Assembly (NCBI GenBank): GCA_905233245.1
Contig: CAJODK010000024.1
Span: forward strand, 1 to 47,150
Source: an uncultured Prevotella sp.
GTDB taxonomy: Bacteria > Bacteroidota > Bacteroidia > Bacteroidales > Bacteroidaceae
Direction: 5' to 3'
DNA length: 47,150 nucleotides
Shown here: positions 24,401 through 39,400 of the stretch, in pieces
How positions within the stretch are numbered: position 1 is the first letter of the stretch
Layout: each line of letters starts with the position of its first letter
The notes under the pieces: generated by a model
Databases searched by the model: none
The model's input: the letters and a program-made list of their open reading frames with translations, nothing else
What the model was told of the DNA's origin: nothing
Program-made: the position numbers and the translations under genes

Positions 24401-27400
24401 GCGGGTGCTTAGCCGCCACAGATGGAGGCTTAGCACCCGTAACAATCTACCACAGTACCTTATATAATTCTACAAAAGCGCAGAAGAAAAGTTCCGTCGC
24501 TGGGCACAGGAAGTCTGGCTGGTGCAGGATGCCGACGAGGGCATCAATTTCCTTGCAGATTTCATACGCGAAGTAGGTCTTCCCACCACCTTCACAGAAA
24601 TGGGCATCACCCTCAATGATACCACCATCCGCGCCATCGCCAACTCAACCATCATCACACCTGGCTGCTGCAAGCAGCTGACTGCCGACGAAATTGTGGA
24701 GATTCTAAAAGAATGCGAATAATTTGCAAATCGCCTTACCACTTTTTCTCGCTCTCTGGCGATACGTGAGACAAAACGGACATGAAAACGCCGAGGCTCC
24801 TTGCGGATGTCTCGGCGGATATTTTCCAGACTTCTTTGCCACGTTCCGATAGAAACTTCTTATCTTGATTAGTATCGACACCAACTCCAGTTTCTGGCTG
24901 TCATCCATGTCTTTCACCTTTTCGCGGTAGTAGCTGCTTGCTCGCCTGAGCACCTATTGGAGCGCAAGAAAGAATAAGGCTTACTACAAATAAACCTTAA
25001 TCCAAACAACCTTAATCCTTAATCCAAAGAAACCTCATAACCTAAGAACCTTACAACCTAAGAAGTAGAGCTTTTGCGAAACTTCATAAAATAAGGGGAG
25101 AGCATGTTATCAGTCCCTACGCCGGCATTACCCGTATCAGGTAGAGGGTATCATCTCAGCCCACGAACTCGTGAGCACCCCTTGATAAGCACTTTGCTAA
25201 ATCGGGTGCAAAATTACAACTTTTTTATTGTTTATGCAACATAAATGTAAAAAATGACTTTTTTTATCTGTCAGCTTTGTCTGTTTTGTTTTGTTTTTAT
25301 TAATTTAACGACTTGTTAACCTTTATTAACGAGGGAGGGGTAAAAAGTGTCCTTTATTTTCCGTACATTTGCACCGTGTTCAATGTGACACAAATCATTT
25401 TGTTTGCTCAATTTCTCTGCCGAATTAGGACCTCGTAAGAGATTAAGACGAGCATCAGCTAATCATCGATTGGAGCTGCGCCACAAGCGCATCCCCATAC
25501 CCATAGATGATTAGAGGCAGTCCTAAGCCTGGCAGAGATATGGCGGGGGCTGCGCTTTCTTTTTGTACCCTGAAAAGGAGTGCCATTCCCCCTCCAAAGT
25601 AGAAGTTAACATCATCATTAACAACTAAAATTCTAAGGGTATAAAAATAAAATTAATTATTAACCATTTAAACCGTAAGATTATGAAGAAAGTATTTACA
25701 CTGATTATTGCACTCTTTGCTGTGGTGACTGCTTCGATGGCAGACGAGATTACCAACGTATGGGTAACTTACCGAGTTAACAATGGCTCATCTGTCACCA
25801 GATCATTCAAGGCTTCAGGGGTTTCTACGCTTGAATTGACTGATGAAAACATTACTTCCTTCGTACTTGTGAGTGTGAAAATATTTACAGATGGTAATGT
25901 GTCGGACGTTAATCTCTGTGGAACTTTGTATAATAGTGGCAGTGCCCCATCAGCTAACAATTGGGAGACTATTCCGGCAAGTTTAACGAGTGGCGGCTAT
26001 TGGCAATCCGACTTTGGCAGCCAAGGTATTGAAATGATAGAGTCAGGATGGGAAGGAAAGACTAAAGTTTTTGAATTCTATGCTAAGGCAAAGAACGGCT
26101 CAGGCTCTGACATCTACTATAACAACGGCGGACAGAACTACCAGATTAAGTTCTCCATAGGCAGTGGAGCTTCCACTGATTGGACAGTGAAATTCTACAA
26201 GGATGGCACAGCAAGTATCAAGCTACAATGGGACAACGAGAGCAGAGAATACTCTTACAACGGTGATGGCATCCGCGAGCAATACTACGGCGAGAACCCT
26301 GGTGAGGTAAGCTCATTCACCATCAACGGCTTCTATACTACATTCGTATATAACAAGGATGCAGGAGTAGGCATCAGTGATGTAAGCCTGCAATACCGTA
26401 TCAACGTGGATGGTACTGAAGGACAATGGAACAGGATTGATGGTGTTTTAACTTCAGAGAAATATGATGACGAAAGAGGCGAGTACAAACGTAGTTATAA
26501 AGCCGAAAACCTGAATGTCAATGTTCTCACCGGTCTGACCTCTGGTCACAACTATGTGCTGGAGTATGTGTATCAGGTAGTAACTACTGGCGGCGCTTAC
26601 ACTTCCCTAAGGCAAGGATCTTCAGAAATGCAGCTCGCATTCACTGTGAAAGAGGGAACTGCCGTTCAGGGTGTTAGCGAGGCAGTGGTCAACAAGAATG
26701 CTCCTAAGTATTCTGTTGCAGGCGCTCTCGTAGGCGATGGCTATAAGGGCATCGTGATACAGGGTGGCAAGAAGTTCGTAGTGGAATAAGAGTATAAGGT
26801 ATAAGGTATAAAGTATAAAGAGTTAAGTATAATTTATTAACAACTAAAACAGTATCTATTATGAAAAAGTTTCTTTCATTAGCATTGTGCATGCTGGCTA
26901 TCTTTGCCTGCGCAACATTCGTTTCATGTGGTGATGACGACAACTCTAACGACAACGCCGCTGTTGTAACACCTGAGAAGCAGTCAACCACTGACAGCCC
27001 TGTTTATTGGAGTACCGACGTTACTTACTCTGCATCTAAGGTAGAGGTGCTGGAGTTTGTTACAGATTCAAAGGTGGTACGCAGAGAATACAAAAACAAT
27101 GTCCTTAAAGAAAAAGGTGAATACGCTTTCTCTATCGATGCTACCAACGGAATAATAACTCTGAGTGGCAACTTTGGCAACGGAGTACAGACCGTGAAGT
27201 GCCCATACTCTTGGACTGAAACCCAGCTTGTAGTAACTATGGACAAAGAGGTTCAGACCTTCACTAAGACTGATAAATTACCAAACTAATATGCTTATGC
27301 AGCAAGCAGGCTTATTGCCATACGACAAATAAGCAATTACCAATTCACTGACTAAACCGTCCAGCGGCAAGCAATCCCCCGAATCAAGAGAATTTGCTTG

Positions 27401-30400
27401 CCGCTGTTTTTTTCTGTCCCTATTCTGTTTCGTTTCTTCTATTTTGTCATTTTATGATAATTATTTTTTTGATAATTGTTACAAATTGCTTAATCATGTA
27501 TATAAAAAGAGCATTGCGGAATTCTCTGCAATGCTCTTTTACTTTATTATACTGTGTTCTTAGTCTGCAAGCTTTGCCTTGATGAACTCGCGGTTCAGAC
27601 GGGCGATATTAGCTATTGACTCGTTCTTAGGACATACTGCCTCGCAGGCGCGGGTGTTGGTGCAGTTGCCGAAACCAAGTTCATCCATCTTAGCCACCAT
27701 AGCCTTAGCACGCTTAGCAGCCTCAGGACGACCCTGTGGCAGGAGTGCCAGCTGGCTCACCTTAGAGCTGACGAAGAGCATGGCAGAACCATTCTTACAT
27801 GCTGCAACGCAGGCACCGCAACCGATGCAGGTGGCGCAGTCCATAGCCTCATCAGCATTCTCCTTAGGGATAAGGATGGCGTTGGCATCCTGTGCCTGAC
27901 CAGTACGGATAGAGGTATAGCCGCCTGCCTGAATAATCTTGTCGAAGGCATTGCGGTCCACCATACAGTCCTTGATGACAGGGAATCCTGCCGAGCGCCA
28001 AGGCTCAACGGTGATGGTGTCACCATCATTGAACTTACGCATGTAGAGCTGACAGGTGGTAGCACCACGCTCGGTCTTGCCGTGAGGTGTACCGTTGATG
28101 TAGAGTGAACACATGCCGCAGATGCCCTCACGACAGTCGTGATCGAAGACGAAGGGCTCCTTGCCTGCATTGATGAGTTGCTCATTCATCATGTCGAGCA
28201 TCTCGAGGAATGAGGTGTCGTCAGGCACGTTCTTCATAACCTCCTCTTCAAAACGTCCCTTTGCCTTTGGGCCGTCCTGCTTCCAGTATTTTACTGTTAC
28301 TGTTATATTCTTTGCCATAGTGATTAGTTTTTGTAGTTACGTGTCTGTACCTTTATTATCTCATACTCCAGAGGCTCCTTAGAGAGCTCAGGTGCGGTGG
28401 CGTCGTCCTTCTGGTACTCCCAGCAACCGACATAGAAGAAGTTCTTGTCGTCACGCTTTGCCTCACCTTCCTCAGTCTGGTGCTCCTCGCGGAAGTGACC
28501 ACCGCAAGACTCCTCACGATGGAGGGCATCGTAAGCGATGAGTTCGCCCATGAGGATAAAGTCACGCAGGTGAATAGCCTTGTCGAGCTCCACATTAAGA
28601 CCTTCCTTGGTGCCTGGCACGAAGAGATTCTCATTGAATTCCTTGCGAAGAGCCTTCAGGAGTTTCAGGCCTTCCTCAAGACCTTCCTTGGTACGACCCA
28701 TGCCGACATGCTCCCACATGATGTGGCCGAGCTCCTTGTGGATAGAGTCAACAGAGCGCTTACCCTTGATATTCATCAGACGATCCATCTCTGCCTCAAC
28801 AGCCTTCTCTGCCTCAGCAAACTCTGGCAGGTCGGTAGAGAGACGTGGCCATATGGACTGGTCAGCGAGGTAGTTCTGGATGGTGTAAGGCAGTACGAAG
28901 TAACCATCTGCCAGACCCTGCATCAGCGCAGAAGCACCGAGGCGGTTGGCACCGTGGTCTGAGAAGTTACACTCACCGATAGAGAAGAGACCAGGTATAG
29001 TGGTCTGCAACTCATAGTCAACCCAGATGCCACCCATAGTATAGTGGATAGCAGGGAATATCATCATTGGCTTATAGTACTGTACGCCATCCTTCTCGCA
29101 AGCCAACTCGCCTGGATTAACGTCAGTAATCTCCTCATACATATCGAAGAGGTTGCCATAGCGCTGACGAATCTCGTCGATGCCCAGACGCTGGATGGAC
29201 TCAGAGAAATCGAGGAACACAGCCAGACCAGTGTTATTCACACCATAGCCCTTGTCGCAACGCTCCTTGGCAGCGCGAGAGGCAACGTCACGTGGCACAA
29301 GGTTGCCGAAGGCTGGATAACGACGCTCCAGATAGTAGTCGCGGTCCTCTTCTGGTATCTCCCAACCCTGCAGAGTGCCTTCCTGCAGCTTCTTGGCATC
29401 CTCCAACTTCTTAGGAACCCAAATACGACCATCATTACGCAGAGATTCTGACATCAGAGTGAGCTTAGACTGGTTAGTACCATGAACAGGGATACATGTA
29501 GGGTGAATCTGCACGTAAGAAGGATTAGCCATCAGAGCACCCTTACGATAAGCCTGAATGGCAGCTGTACAGTTGCAACCCATAGCATTGGTAGAGAGGA
29601 AATAAGTGTTGCCATAACCACCAGTAGCGATAACAACTGCATTTGCAGAGAAACGCTCCAGTTTGCCAGTCACTAGGTTCTTAGCAATGATACCACGGGC
29701 CTTGCCGTCGATGATTACTACATCCTCCATCTCATAGCGGGTATAGAGTTTTACCTTACCCTTCTGCACCTCCTTAGACAGAGAAGAGTAAGCACCGAGG
29801 AGGAGCTGCTGACCTGTCTGGCCCTTAGCATAGAAGGTACGGCTAACCTGAGCTCCACCGAAAGAACGGTTGGCAAGCATGCCGCCGTATTCGCGAGCAA
29901 AAGGTACACCCTGTGCCACACACTGGTCGATGATATTGTTAGACACCTCAGCCAGACGATAAACGTTAGCCTCACGAGCACGATAGTCACCACCCTTCAC
30001 GGTGTCGTAGAACAGACGATAGACAGAATCACCATCGTTCTGATAGTTCTTGGCTGCATTGATACCACCCTGTGCTGCAATAGAGTGAGCACGGCGTGGA
30101 GAGTCCTGAATGCAGAAGTTAAGAACATTGAAACCCATCTCAGCGAGTGAAGCAGCGGCACTGGCACCTGCCAGACCCGTACCTACAACGATGACATCAA
30201 GCTTCAGTTTATTCTTTGGGTTTACCAGTCGCTGGTGTGCCTTGTATTCTTTCCACTTCTCGGCTACTGGACCAGCAGGTATCTTAGAATCTAATACTTT
30301 TGCCATAATACATTCTCCTCTCTTTTTACATTATACTCTTCACATAGAACCACAAAATCACTGCTATGAAACCAAAGCAGAGCAGAGTGACATAGACGTT

Positions 30401-33400
30401 GCCTATCCACTTCCAACGGTTGAACCAAATCTTGCCATTCCAACCAATGGTCTGCAGAGCACTCCAGAAACCATGAGAAAGATGGAACCACAGAGCAACA
30501 ATCCAGATGACATAGCATAACACCATGTAAGGCTGCTGGAAGGTGTACTGAATCCAATGAGCACCGTCAGTGCTGTAGAAATGATCACCGCAACCAGTGA
30601 GATCCACATACATCATCTTTGCCCAGAAATCCATAAGGTGCATCACGAGACCAAAGATAACGATGATACCCAGAACAAGCATGTTCTGACTAGCCCACTC
30701 CACCTTGCCGGGCTTCTCGGTAACTGCATAACGCTCATTGCCACGAGCCTTGCGGTTCTGCCAAGTGAGAATGAAGGCATACACAATGTGAATGACAGCC
30801 AAAGCAGCCAGACCCAATGTAGCCACCACTGCATACCAGTTGGCACCGAGGAACTCACAAACCATGTTGTATCCCTCCTCAGAGAAGATGGCCACAACAT
30901 TCATCGACATGTGGAATGTCAGGAAAAGGATAAGACATATGCCCGTGACAGACATGATAACTTTCCTTCCGATTGAAGAATTAAATAACCACATAATGTT
31001 TTTGTTAAGTTGTTTTTGAATATTTATAAATTTTGTTTCTGCGCGTGAGAGAGATTGCAAAATTAAACAAAAAAAGCGAAAAGACAAAGCAAAGTTACCA
31101 AAATTGAAAAAAAATCCTTACTTTTGCATCAAAAATCAATGAAAAAGTTCTACGATGTCATAGTAGTAGGTGGTGGACATGCTGGTTGCGAAGCTGCTCA
31201 TGCAGCTGCCATGATGGGTGCCAAAACGTGTCTTGTCACAATGGACATGAACAAGATAGCACAGATGTCTTGCAATCCTGCTGTGGGTGGCATCGCCAAG
31301 GGACAAATAGTACGCGAGGTGGATGCACTCGGTGGCGGTATGGGACTGGTGACCGATATGACGGCAATACAATTTCGTATGCTCAACAAATCGAAAGGTC
31401 CTGCTATGTGGAGCCCGCGAGCACAGTGTGACCGTGGAAAGTTTATATGGCAATGGCGAGAGATGCTAGACCATACACCCAACCTCGACATCTGGCAGGA
31501 TCAGGTAGAGGAACTTATTATTTCTTCCTCTCAGATGCCTTCTCAAAGACAAATCACTGGCGTCCGCACCATATGGGGATGCGAGATATATGCCCCAGCT
31601 GTCATCATTACCGCTGGTACATTTCTCAATGGACTAATGCACATAGGGCGCAAGATGGTGTCTGGCGGACGCTGTGCCGAACCTGCCGCTCTGCACCTTA
31701 CAGAGAGCATCGCAACTCTTGGCATACGTCACAACCGTATGAAGACAGGAACACCAGTACGCATAGACCGCCGCTCCGTACATTTCGAAGACACAGAGCC
31801 ACAACCTGGCGAGAATGTGACAAGCCTCTTCAGTTATATGTCAGAAACTGGTCGTCCTAGTTTACCTCAGTTACCTTGCTACACTTTCAACACCACGCCA
31901 GAATGTCACGATATACTACGTAGCGGATTGGATGATTCTCCCCTCTACAACGGACAGATACAATCCATTGGCCCACGCTATTGTCCCTCAATAGAGACGA
32001 AACTTCACACCTTCCCCGAAAGGAATAGCCACCCTCTCTTCCTCGAACCTGAAGGCACTGATACCAATGAAATGTACCTCAATGGTTTCTCATCTTCGCT
32101 ACCAATGGACATTCAATTGGAAGCCTTGAAAAAAATTCCTGCCTTGCGCGACGTAAAGATATATCGTCCTGGATATGCCATAGAATATGATTTCTTCGAT
32201 CCTACGCAACTTTCCCACACCTTGATGTCTAAGCTTTGCAACGGACTATTCTTCGCTGGACAAGTAAATGGCACTACGGGATATGAAGAGGCAGCAGGTC
32301 AGGGACTGATAGCAGGCATTAATGCCGCACTCCTGGCCGGAAGTAAGGCAAGTTCAGAGAGCACTGGTAAAAATAAATTTATCCTGCATCGAGATGAGGC
32401 CTACATTGGCGTCCTTATCGACGACCTCGTAACAAAGGGCGTCGACGAACCTTATCGAATGTTTACTTCAAGGGCTGAATATCGTATACTGCTTCGTCAG
32501 GATGACGCCGATGCGCGCCTCACTAAGAAAGCCTATGAAGTAGGAGTAGCGACGACGGAACGCTATCAGTGGTGGAAAGAAAAGCAGGAATATGTGGACG
32601 CTATCATAGACCTCTGCAACAATACCAACGTAAAACCCAAGTACGTAAATGCCATGCTCGAACAGGCTGGTTCTACCCCACTCTCTGTTGGGTGCAAACT
32701 ACGCGAACTCATCGCCCGTCCTGGCATAGATATATGGACCATAGCAGAAGCCATGCCGAAACTGAAAGCCATGCTCAACGCTCCAGCTAACCGTCATAGA
32801 GAGATAGCAGAGACCGCTGAAATTCAGTTGAAGTATGCAGGTTACATAGAACGTGAGAAGATTACTGCTGAAAAGATGCATCGACTCGAAGACATACACA
32901 TAAAAGGTCACTTCAAATATTGCGATATACAAGGCCTATCGACAGAGGCACGCCAGAAACTCGACAGGATAAATCCAGAGACCATCGCTCAGGCATCACG
33001 CATTCCTGGTATATCACCATCAGACATAAACGTGCTGCTGGTACTTATGGGAAGATAATCAAGACAAAAACAAAAATAAAGAAAGATATGAACAACAAAA
33101 AACTATTAGAAACACTGAGAGCTATCCCTGATTTCCCAAAACCAGGAATAAACTTCCAAGACATTACACCACTGTTTAACGATAAAGAGTGCCTGCGTAT
33201 AATGCATGACGAGATTATCGACATGTATAAAGACAAGGGTATTACTAAAGTGGTAGGCATAGAAAGCCGTGGATTCCTTCTTGCTACAACAATAGCATTG
33301 GAACTTGGTGCAGGCGTTGCAATTTGTCGTAAAAAAGGAAAACTGCCAGGCAAGGTGGTAGAGGAACATTACGAGAAGGAATACGGAAAGGATACAGTAT

Positions 33401-36400
33401 GCCTTACAGAGGATGCTATAACATCCGATGACGTCGTACTAATACACGATGACCTGCTTGCTACAGGAGGTAGTCTTCTTGCAGCATACAATCTGGTTAA
33501 GAAATTTAATCCGAAAGAGATACATGTAAACGTTATTATCGAACTTCTTGGAAGAGGACTTAATGGACGAAAAGTGCTGGAACCTGTGACAGATGTTACG
33601 ACTCTACTGAAGGTTCAGGGGTAATGTTTCACGTGAAACAAATGTATTACTAAGTGTCTAAAACAGAAGACTCTGAGCGACTTGAACGGCTGAAGCGGAT
33701 TGTTGCCGCAATGCCCGATAAACCTGGTTCTTACCAATATTACGATAAGGACGGGGTAATTATATATGTCGGCAAGGCCAAGAGCTTAAAAAAACGCGTT
33801 TCCTCATATTTCCACAAAGAGGTGGATAGATTCAAAACAAAGGTTCTTGTTTCAAAAATCTACGATATAACATACACTGTAGTAAATACTGAAGAGGATG
33901 CTTTATTATTGGAAAATTCGTTAATAAAGAAGTATAGCCCCCGCTATAACGTCCTTCTGAAAGACGGTAAAACATACCCCTCTATCTGCATCACCAACGA
34001 ACCTTATCCTCGAATATTCAAAACGCGTAATATAAATCGAAAGCACGGCACTTATTACGGGCCTTATTCGCATCTGGGAAGCATGTATGCCGTTTTAGAC
34101 CTTATAAAGAAGCTCCTGCACCCTCGTACTTGTCGTTTTCCTTTAACACAAGAAACGATAAAAGCGGGGAAATACCAAACTTGTCTGGAATATCATATAA
34201 AGAATTGCGAGGCCCCCTGCATAGGAAAGCAGTCGCAGGAGGAATATCGCGAAATGATAATGCAGGCTCGAGAAATATTAAAGGGAAACACACGTATGCT
34301 AAGCCAGCATATATATGAAGAAATGATGAAAGCTTCGCAGGAAATGCGATTTGAGGATGCTGAAGAACTAAAACGTAAATACATACTGATAGATCAATTT
34401 TGCGCAAAAAGCGAAGTTGTAAGCTACACCATAACAGACGTAGATGTTTTCGCCTTAGATTCTAGTAGCGGAATTTCCTTCGTGAACTATTTACACGTTA
34501 CTAATGGTACGATTAACCAATCGTTTACTTACGAATACAAGAGAAAAATAGATGAGACTGACGAAGACATACTGCTTACTGCCATCATAGAAATACGAGA
34601 AAGATTTCATTCCACAGCGAAAGAAATCATAGTACCATTCGAACTTGATTGGAAACTAGATAATGTCACTTTCTTCGTTCCACAAAGGGGGGATAAACAT
34701 CATTTATTAGAACTTTCACTCATGAACTGCAAGCAGTATCGTATAGACAGGCTCAAGCAGTCAGAGAAATTGAATCCTGAACAGAAATACACGCGACTAA
34801 TGAAGGAACTGCAGGAGAAGTTACAGTTGGCTAAACTGCCCTATCATATAGAACTATTTGACAACTCCAATATCTCTGGTTCAGATGCTGTAGCAGGTTG
34901 CGTAGTATACAAAGGTATGCGTCCCTCTAAGAAAGACTACCGCAAGTATAACATCAAGACTGTAGAAGGCTCTAACGACTATGCTTCGATGCAGGAGGTG
35001 GTAAGAAGAAGATATAGGACCCCCTCCGAGCCTCCCCAAGGGGAGGACATATTGCCTGACCTAATAATATGCGATGGTGGCATTGGGCAAATGCATTGTG
35101 TTCAAGAAGTCATAGAAGAACTGGGTCTGAGCATTCCTGTTGCAGGACTTGCTAAGAATGATAAACATCGTACTCAGGAGTTGCTGTTTTTGACTCCCAA
35201 TGTTTCACGTGAAACACAGAAAAAAGATTGTGTGACAATTCAGCTAAAACCAGATAGTGACTTGTTTAGAGTGCTTACGCAGATGCAGGATGAAGTTCAC
35301 AGATTTGCAATAAGTTTTCATAGAGACAAACGTAGCAAACATGCCCTGCATAGCGAACTAGATAATATAAAAGGTATAGGAGAAAAATCAAAAGATGCAC
35401 TGCTGAAGGCATTCAGAAGCGTGAAGAAGTTGCGCGAAAAGGCAAACTCTGAAGAAGGAAAAAAAGAAATAATTTCCGTTTTAGGAAGTTCGAAAGGGCA
35501 GATAATAATAAATTATTTTCTAATAAAAGAATAGTATGGAAGAACTAAAAGAGATTATTGCAAAGGCATCAGAAAACGACACCGTAGAAGTGAAGAAATT
35601 CTTGTTTGGTAGTATAGAATATACGACCCTGAAGTGTACTGACTCTGAACAAAGTGTGATGGCATTCGTAGAGCAAGTCAACCAGTGGGACAATGAGCGA
35701 CCAGACCTCCCCCACCCTGCCACAATATGCGTCTATCCATGCTTCGCCGATATAGTAAATCAAACCCTCGAAGTAGATGGTGTGGAAATAGCCTGTGTTA
35801 GCGGTTCATTTCCTTCATCGCAGACCTTCCCTGAGATAAAGATTGCTGAAACTGCATTGGCTATTAAAGATGGTGCAACAGAGATAGATATGGTGATGCC
35901 AGTAGGAAAATTCCTCTCTGGAGACGAGGAAGGTGTAATGGATGAGATAAAAGAAATGAAGGCCTGTTGCGGAGAGAATATAGCACTGAAAGTGATACTC
36001 GAAACAGGTTGTCTTAAGACTTCTGAGAACATTCGTAAAGCATCATTTCTAGCTATGAATGCAGGCGCTGATTATATAAAGACAAGCACAGGAAAAGAAA
36101 AGATTTCTGCTACACCAGAAGCAGCATACGTGATGTGTCAATGCATCCAGGAATATTATAAGGAAACAGGCAGAAAAGTGGGATTCAAGCCAGCTGGCGG
36201 CATCAATTCCAGTATGGACGCCATCATCTATTACACAATAGTAAAAGAGGTGTTAGGAGAAGAATGGCTAAACCATAAACTCTTCCGTCTGGGCACATCA
36301 AGACTTGCTGATATTCTTCTTGCAGAGATAGGCTAAAACTGTCTATCAATACAATAATCAATATAATAACGGAGACTCTGTTTTATATCGCTGTCCCCTA

Positions 36401-39400
36401 CCCTTTCGTTAATAAAAGACAGTGCATCGTCATGCAGACGGTGCATTGCTTTTTCTGCATATTCTATACCACCATTTTGTTTGGTGAAAGTCACTAAACG
36501 AGCTATTTCTTCAGGAGTGGCAGATAGCGATTTCACACGCTTAGCGATGGCGAGCATCTCCTCATTTTTAGTACTGAGAAGGACATGGATTGCAGGCAGT
36601 GTGAGCTTGCCTTCACGCATATCATTGCCCGTTGGTTTACCTATCTTAGATGACTCGTAATAATCAAAGATGTCATCACGAATTTGGAACATCTGCCCTA
36701 CCCTGTTACCAAACTTTCGAACTGCTTCTACATCCTCTTTTGAAGCTCCAACAGACAGTGCGCCAGCAACGCAACATGCTTCGAAAAGGGATGCTGTCTT
36801 CTGCTCTATAACCTTGTAATAAGTCTCCTCATTTATGTCCTCCTGACCATTGCTGGTAATCTGTATAATCTCACCATTTGCAAGTGTCTGACCAAGATGA
36901 GATATCACCTCCACAATACCTATGTTCTGAGTGCCAGAAACATTAAGCAGGGCTGTAGAAAGGATATAGTCACCCACCAGGACTGCGATGCGATTATCAT
37001 ACATACGATTGATGCTACTCTGTCCTCTACGCTCATCTGCCCTATCCACTACATCATCATGTACGAGCGATGCCGTATGCAGAAGTTCAAGCGCCACTCC
37101 TGCACGATAAGTGCACTCTGACACCTCACCAAAAGCCTTGGCAATAAGTATGGTGAGCATAGGGCGCATACGCTTGCCTGTACGCTGACGAATATAGCTG
37201 AGAGCCATATTCAGTGTACCTTCGGTATTACTCAAAGCACTATCAAAAAGGACTCTGAATTGCTTCATTTCCTTCTCAATAGGCTTTTGTATGTCTGCTA
37301 CATAATCATGCATAATTGAAGAGGTGAATGCAAAATTACAAAAAAAGTTTGGGAAAACGGCAGTAAAGATGTGATATTTAAAAAATTATTTGTAATTTTG
37401 AAGGCAAATAAGACTAACCGACATGAACAAAAAGATATTTCTCATTGATGCATACGCCATTATCTATCGTAGTTATTATGCCTTGATAAGGGCTCCTCGT
37501 ATCAATAGCAAGGGACTTAATACAAGTGCTATAATGGGCTTTCTCAACACCCTTAACGAGGTGATGCAGAAGGAGAAACCTAGTCACATTGCAGTTGCGT
37601 TTGATCATGGCAAAACTTTTCGCCATGAAGTCTTCAGCGAGTATAAAGCTCAGCGCGAGGCTACTCCTGAGGATATCAAACTCAGCATACCTATTATAAA
37701 AGAAATACTGACAGCCTATCACATTCCTATCTTGCAGGTTGAAGGTTACGAGGCCGATGACATCATCGGCACGATAGCTAAGCAGGCCGAGGGTGATGGC
37801 ATGGATGTCTACATGCTTACTCCCGATAAGGACTATGCCCAACTGGTAACTGATAAGATACACATGTATCGTCCACGACATGGTGGCGGTTACGAGGACA
37901 TGGGACCAAAGGAAGTGTGTGCCAAGTATGGCATTGACTCAACTAGTCAAGTCATCGACCTACTCGGACTTATGGGCGATTCTTCCGACAATTATCAAGG
38001 TTGCCCTGGTGTGGGTGAGAAAACGGCTGTAAAACTCATTTTGGAATTTGGCAGCATTGAGAGACTTCTTTCACGCACTTCTGAACTGAAGGGTAAGATG
38101 AGGGAAAAAGTGGAGGGAGCAGTTGAAGATATAAAACTGTCAAAGTATCTTGCAACCATTCGTCAGGACGTACCAGTCACTACCCCACTCGACCAGATGC
38201 AGGTTCAGGAACCCGACAAAGAAAAACTCAAAGAGATTTTTTCCGAATTGGAGTTTAAGACTTTCGCAGCAAAACTTCTTGGTGAAGAAACTACGAATGT
38301 AAAGAAAACTTCTCAAAAGCAAAAAACTGTTAACACACAGCCCTCTCTCTTTGCAGAATTTGAGGACGACGGGCCTGATTTATTCAAAAATTCAAATCTC
38401 AGAGACGAATCCGAGTCCTCTGCGAAGGTTCAAACTATTGAAAATGAGGAGGAAGCGCAGAAAATAACCGACAAACTTTTGTCAGCAAAAATTTTCGTTC
38501 TAGACGTGAAGACCTCTTCCAACGTAGGAATTGATGCGAAATTGGAAGGTGCGAGCATAGCAATGGATGAAAATGAGATTTTCTTCTTCAAAAACGTCAC
38601 TCCACTGAAAAAAGTTCTGAAGTCCCCTACCCTCACCATCGTGATGCAAAATGCGAAACTTGCCCTTGAGGTACTTGGCAAAAATGGTATTGAGGTGAAA
38701 GGGCAAATATGGGACACTATGGTGGCGCATTATCTCATCAATCCCGACCTGCATCATAATAAGGAGTATATGGAGGAGCAATTCTCCCCCACCCGAGCGA
38801 CACGCATCCTTGCTCAAAAGTCTCAACTCGAACAGCAACTCCGTGACGGAGGTATGGAGAAACTATTCCTCGAAGTGGAGATGCCACTCATCCCTGTCCT
38901 AGCAGAGATGGAGATGAACGGTGTGCTGCTTGACACCAAGGAACTTGCTCGCGTACAACAAGAAATGAACGCACGCGCAATGCAAATAGAACATGATATA
39001 TACGAACTGGCTGGCGAGAGCTTCAATATCGCTTCGCCTAAGCAAGTGGGCGATATCCTCTTTGGCAAGATGCAGATAATGGAGAAACCGAAGAAGACGA
39101 AGACAGGTCAATACGTCACTTCGGAGGAGGTGCTTCAGCAACTCCGCAGCAAAAATCCTATCGTAGGAAAAATACTCGATTATCGTGCTTTGAAGAAACT
39201 TCTCGGCACCTACATAGAGGCTCTTCCACGACTCATAAACCCACAGACTGGGCACGTGCATACGTCTTTTAATCAGTGTGTTACGGCAACCGGTCGTCTT
39301 TCTTCCAGCGACCCTAATCTTCAGAATATACCTGTTCGCACGGAGGATGGAAAAGAGATACGTCGTTGCTTCATACCTGAACCTGGTGAGGAGTTTTTCT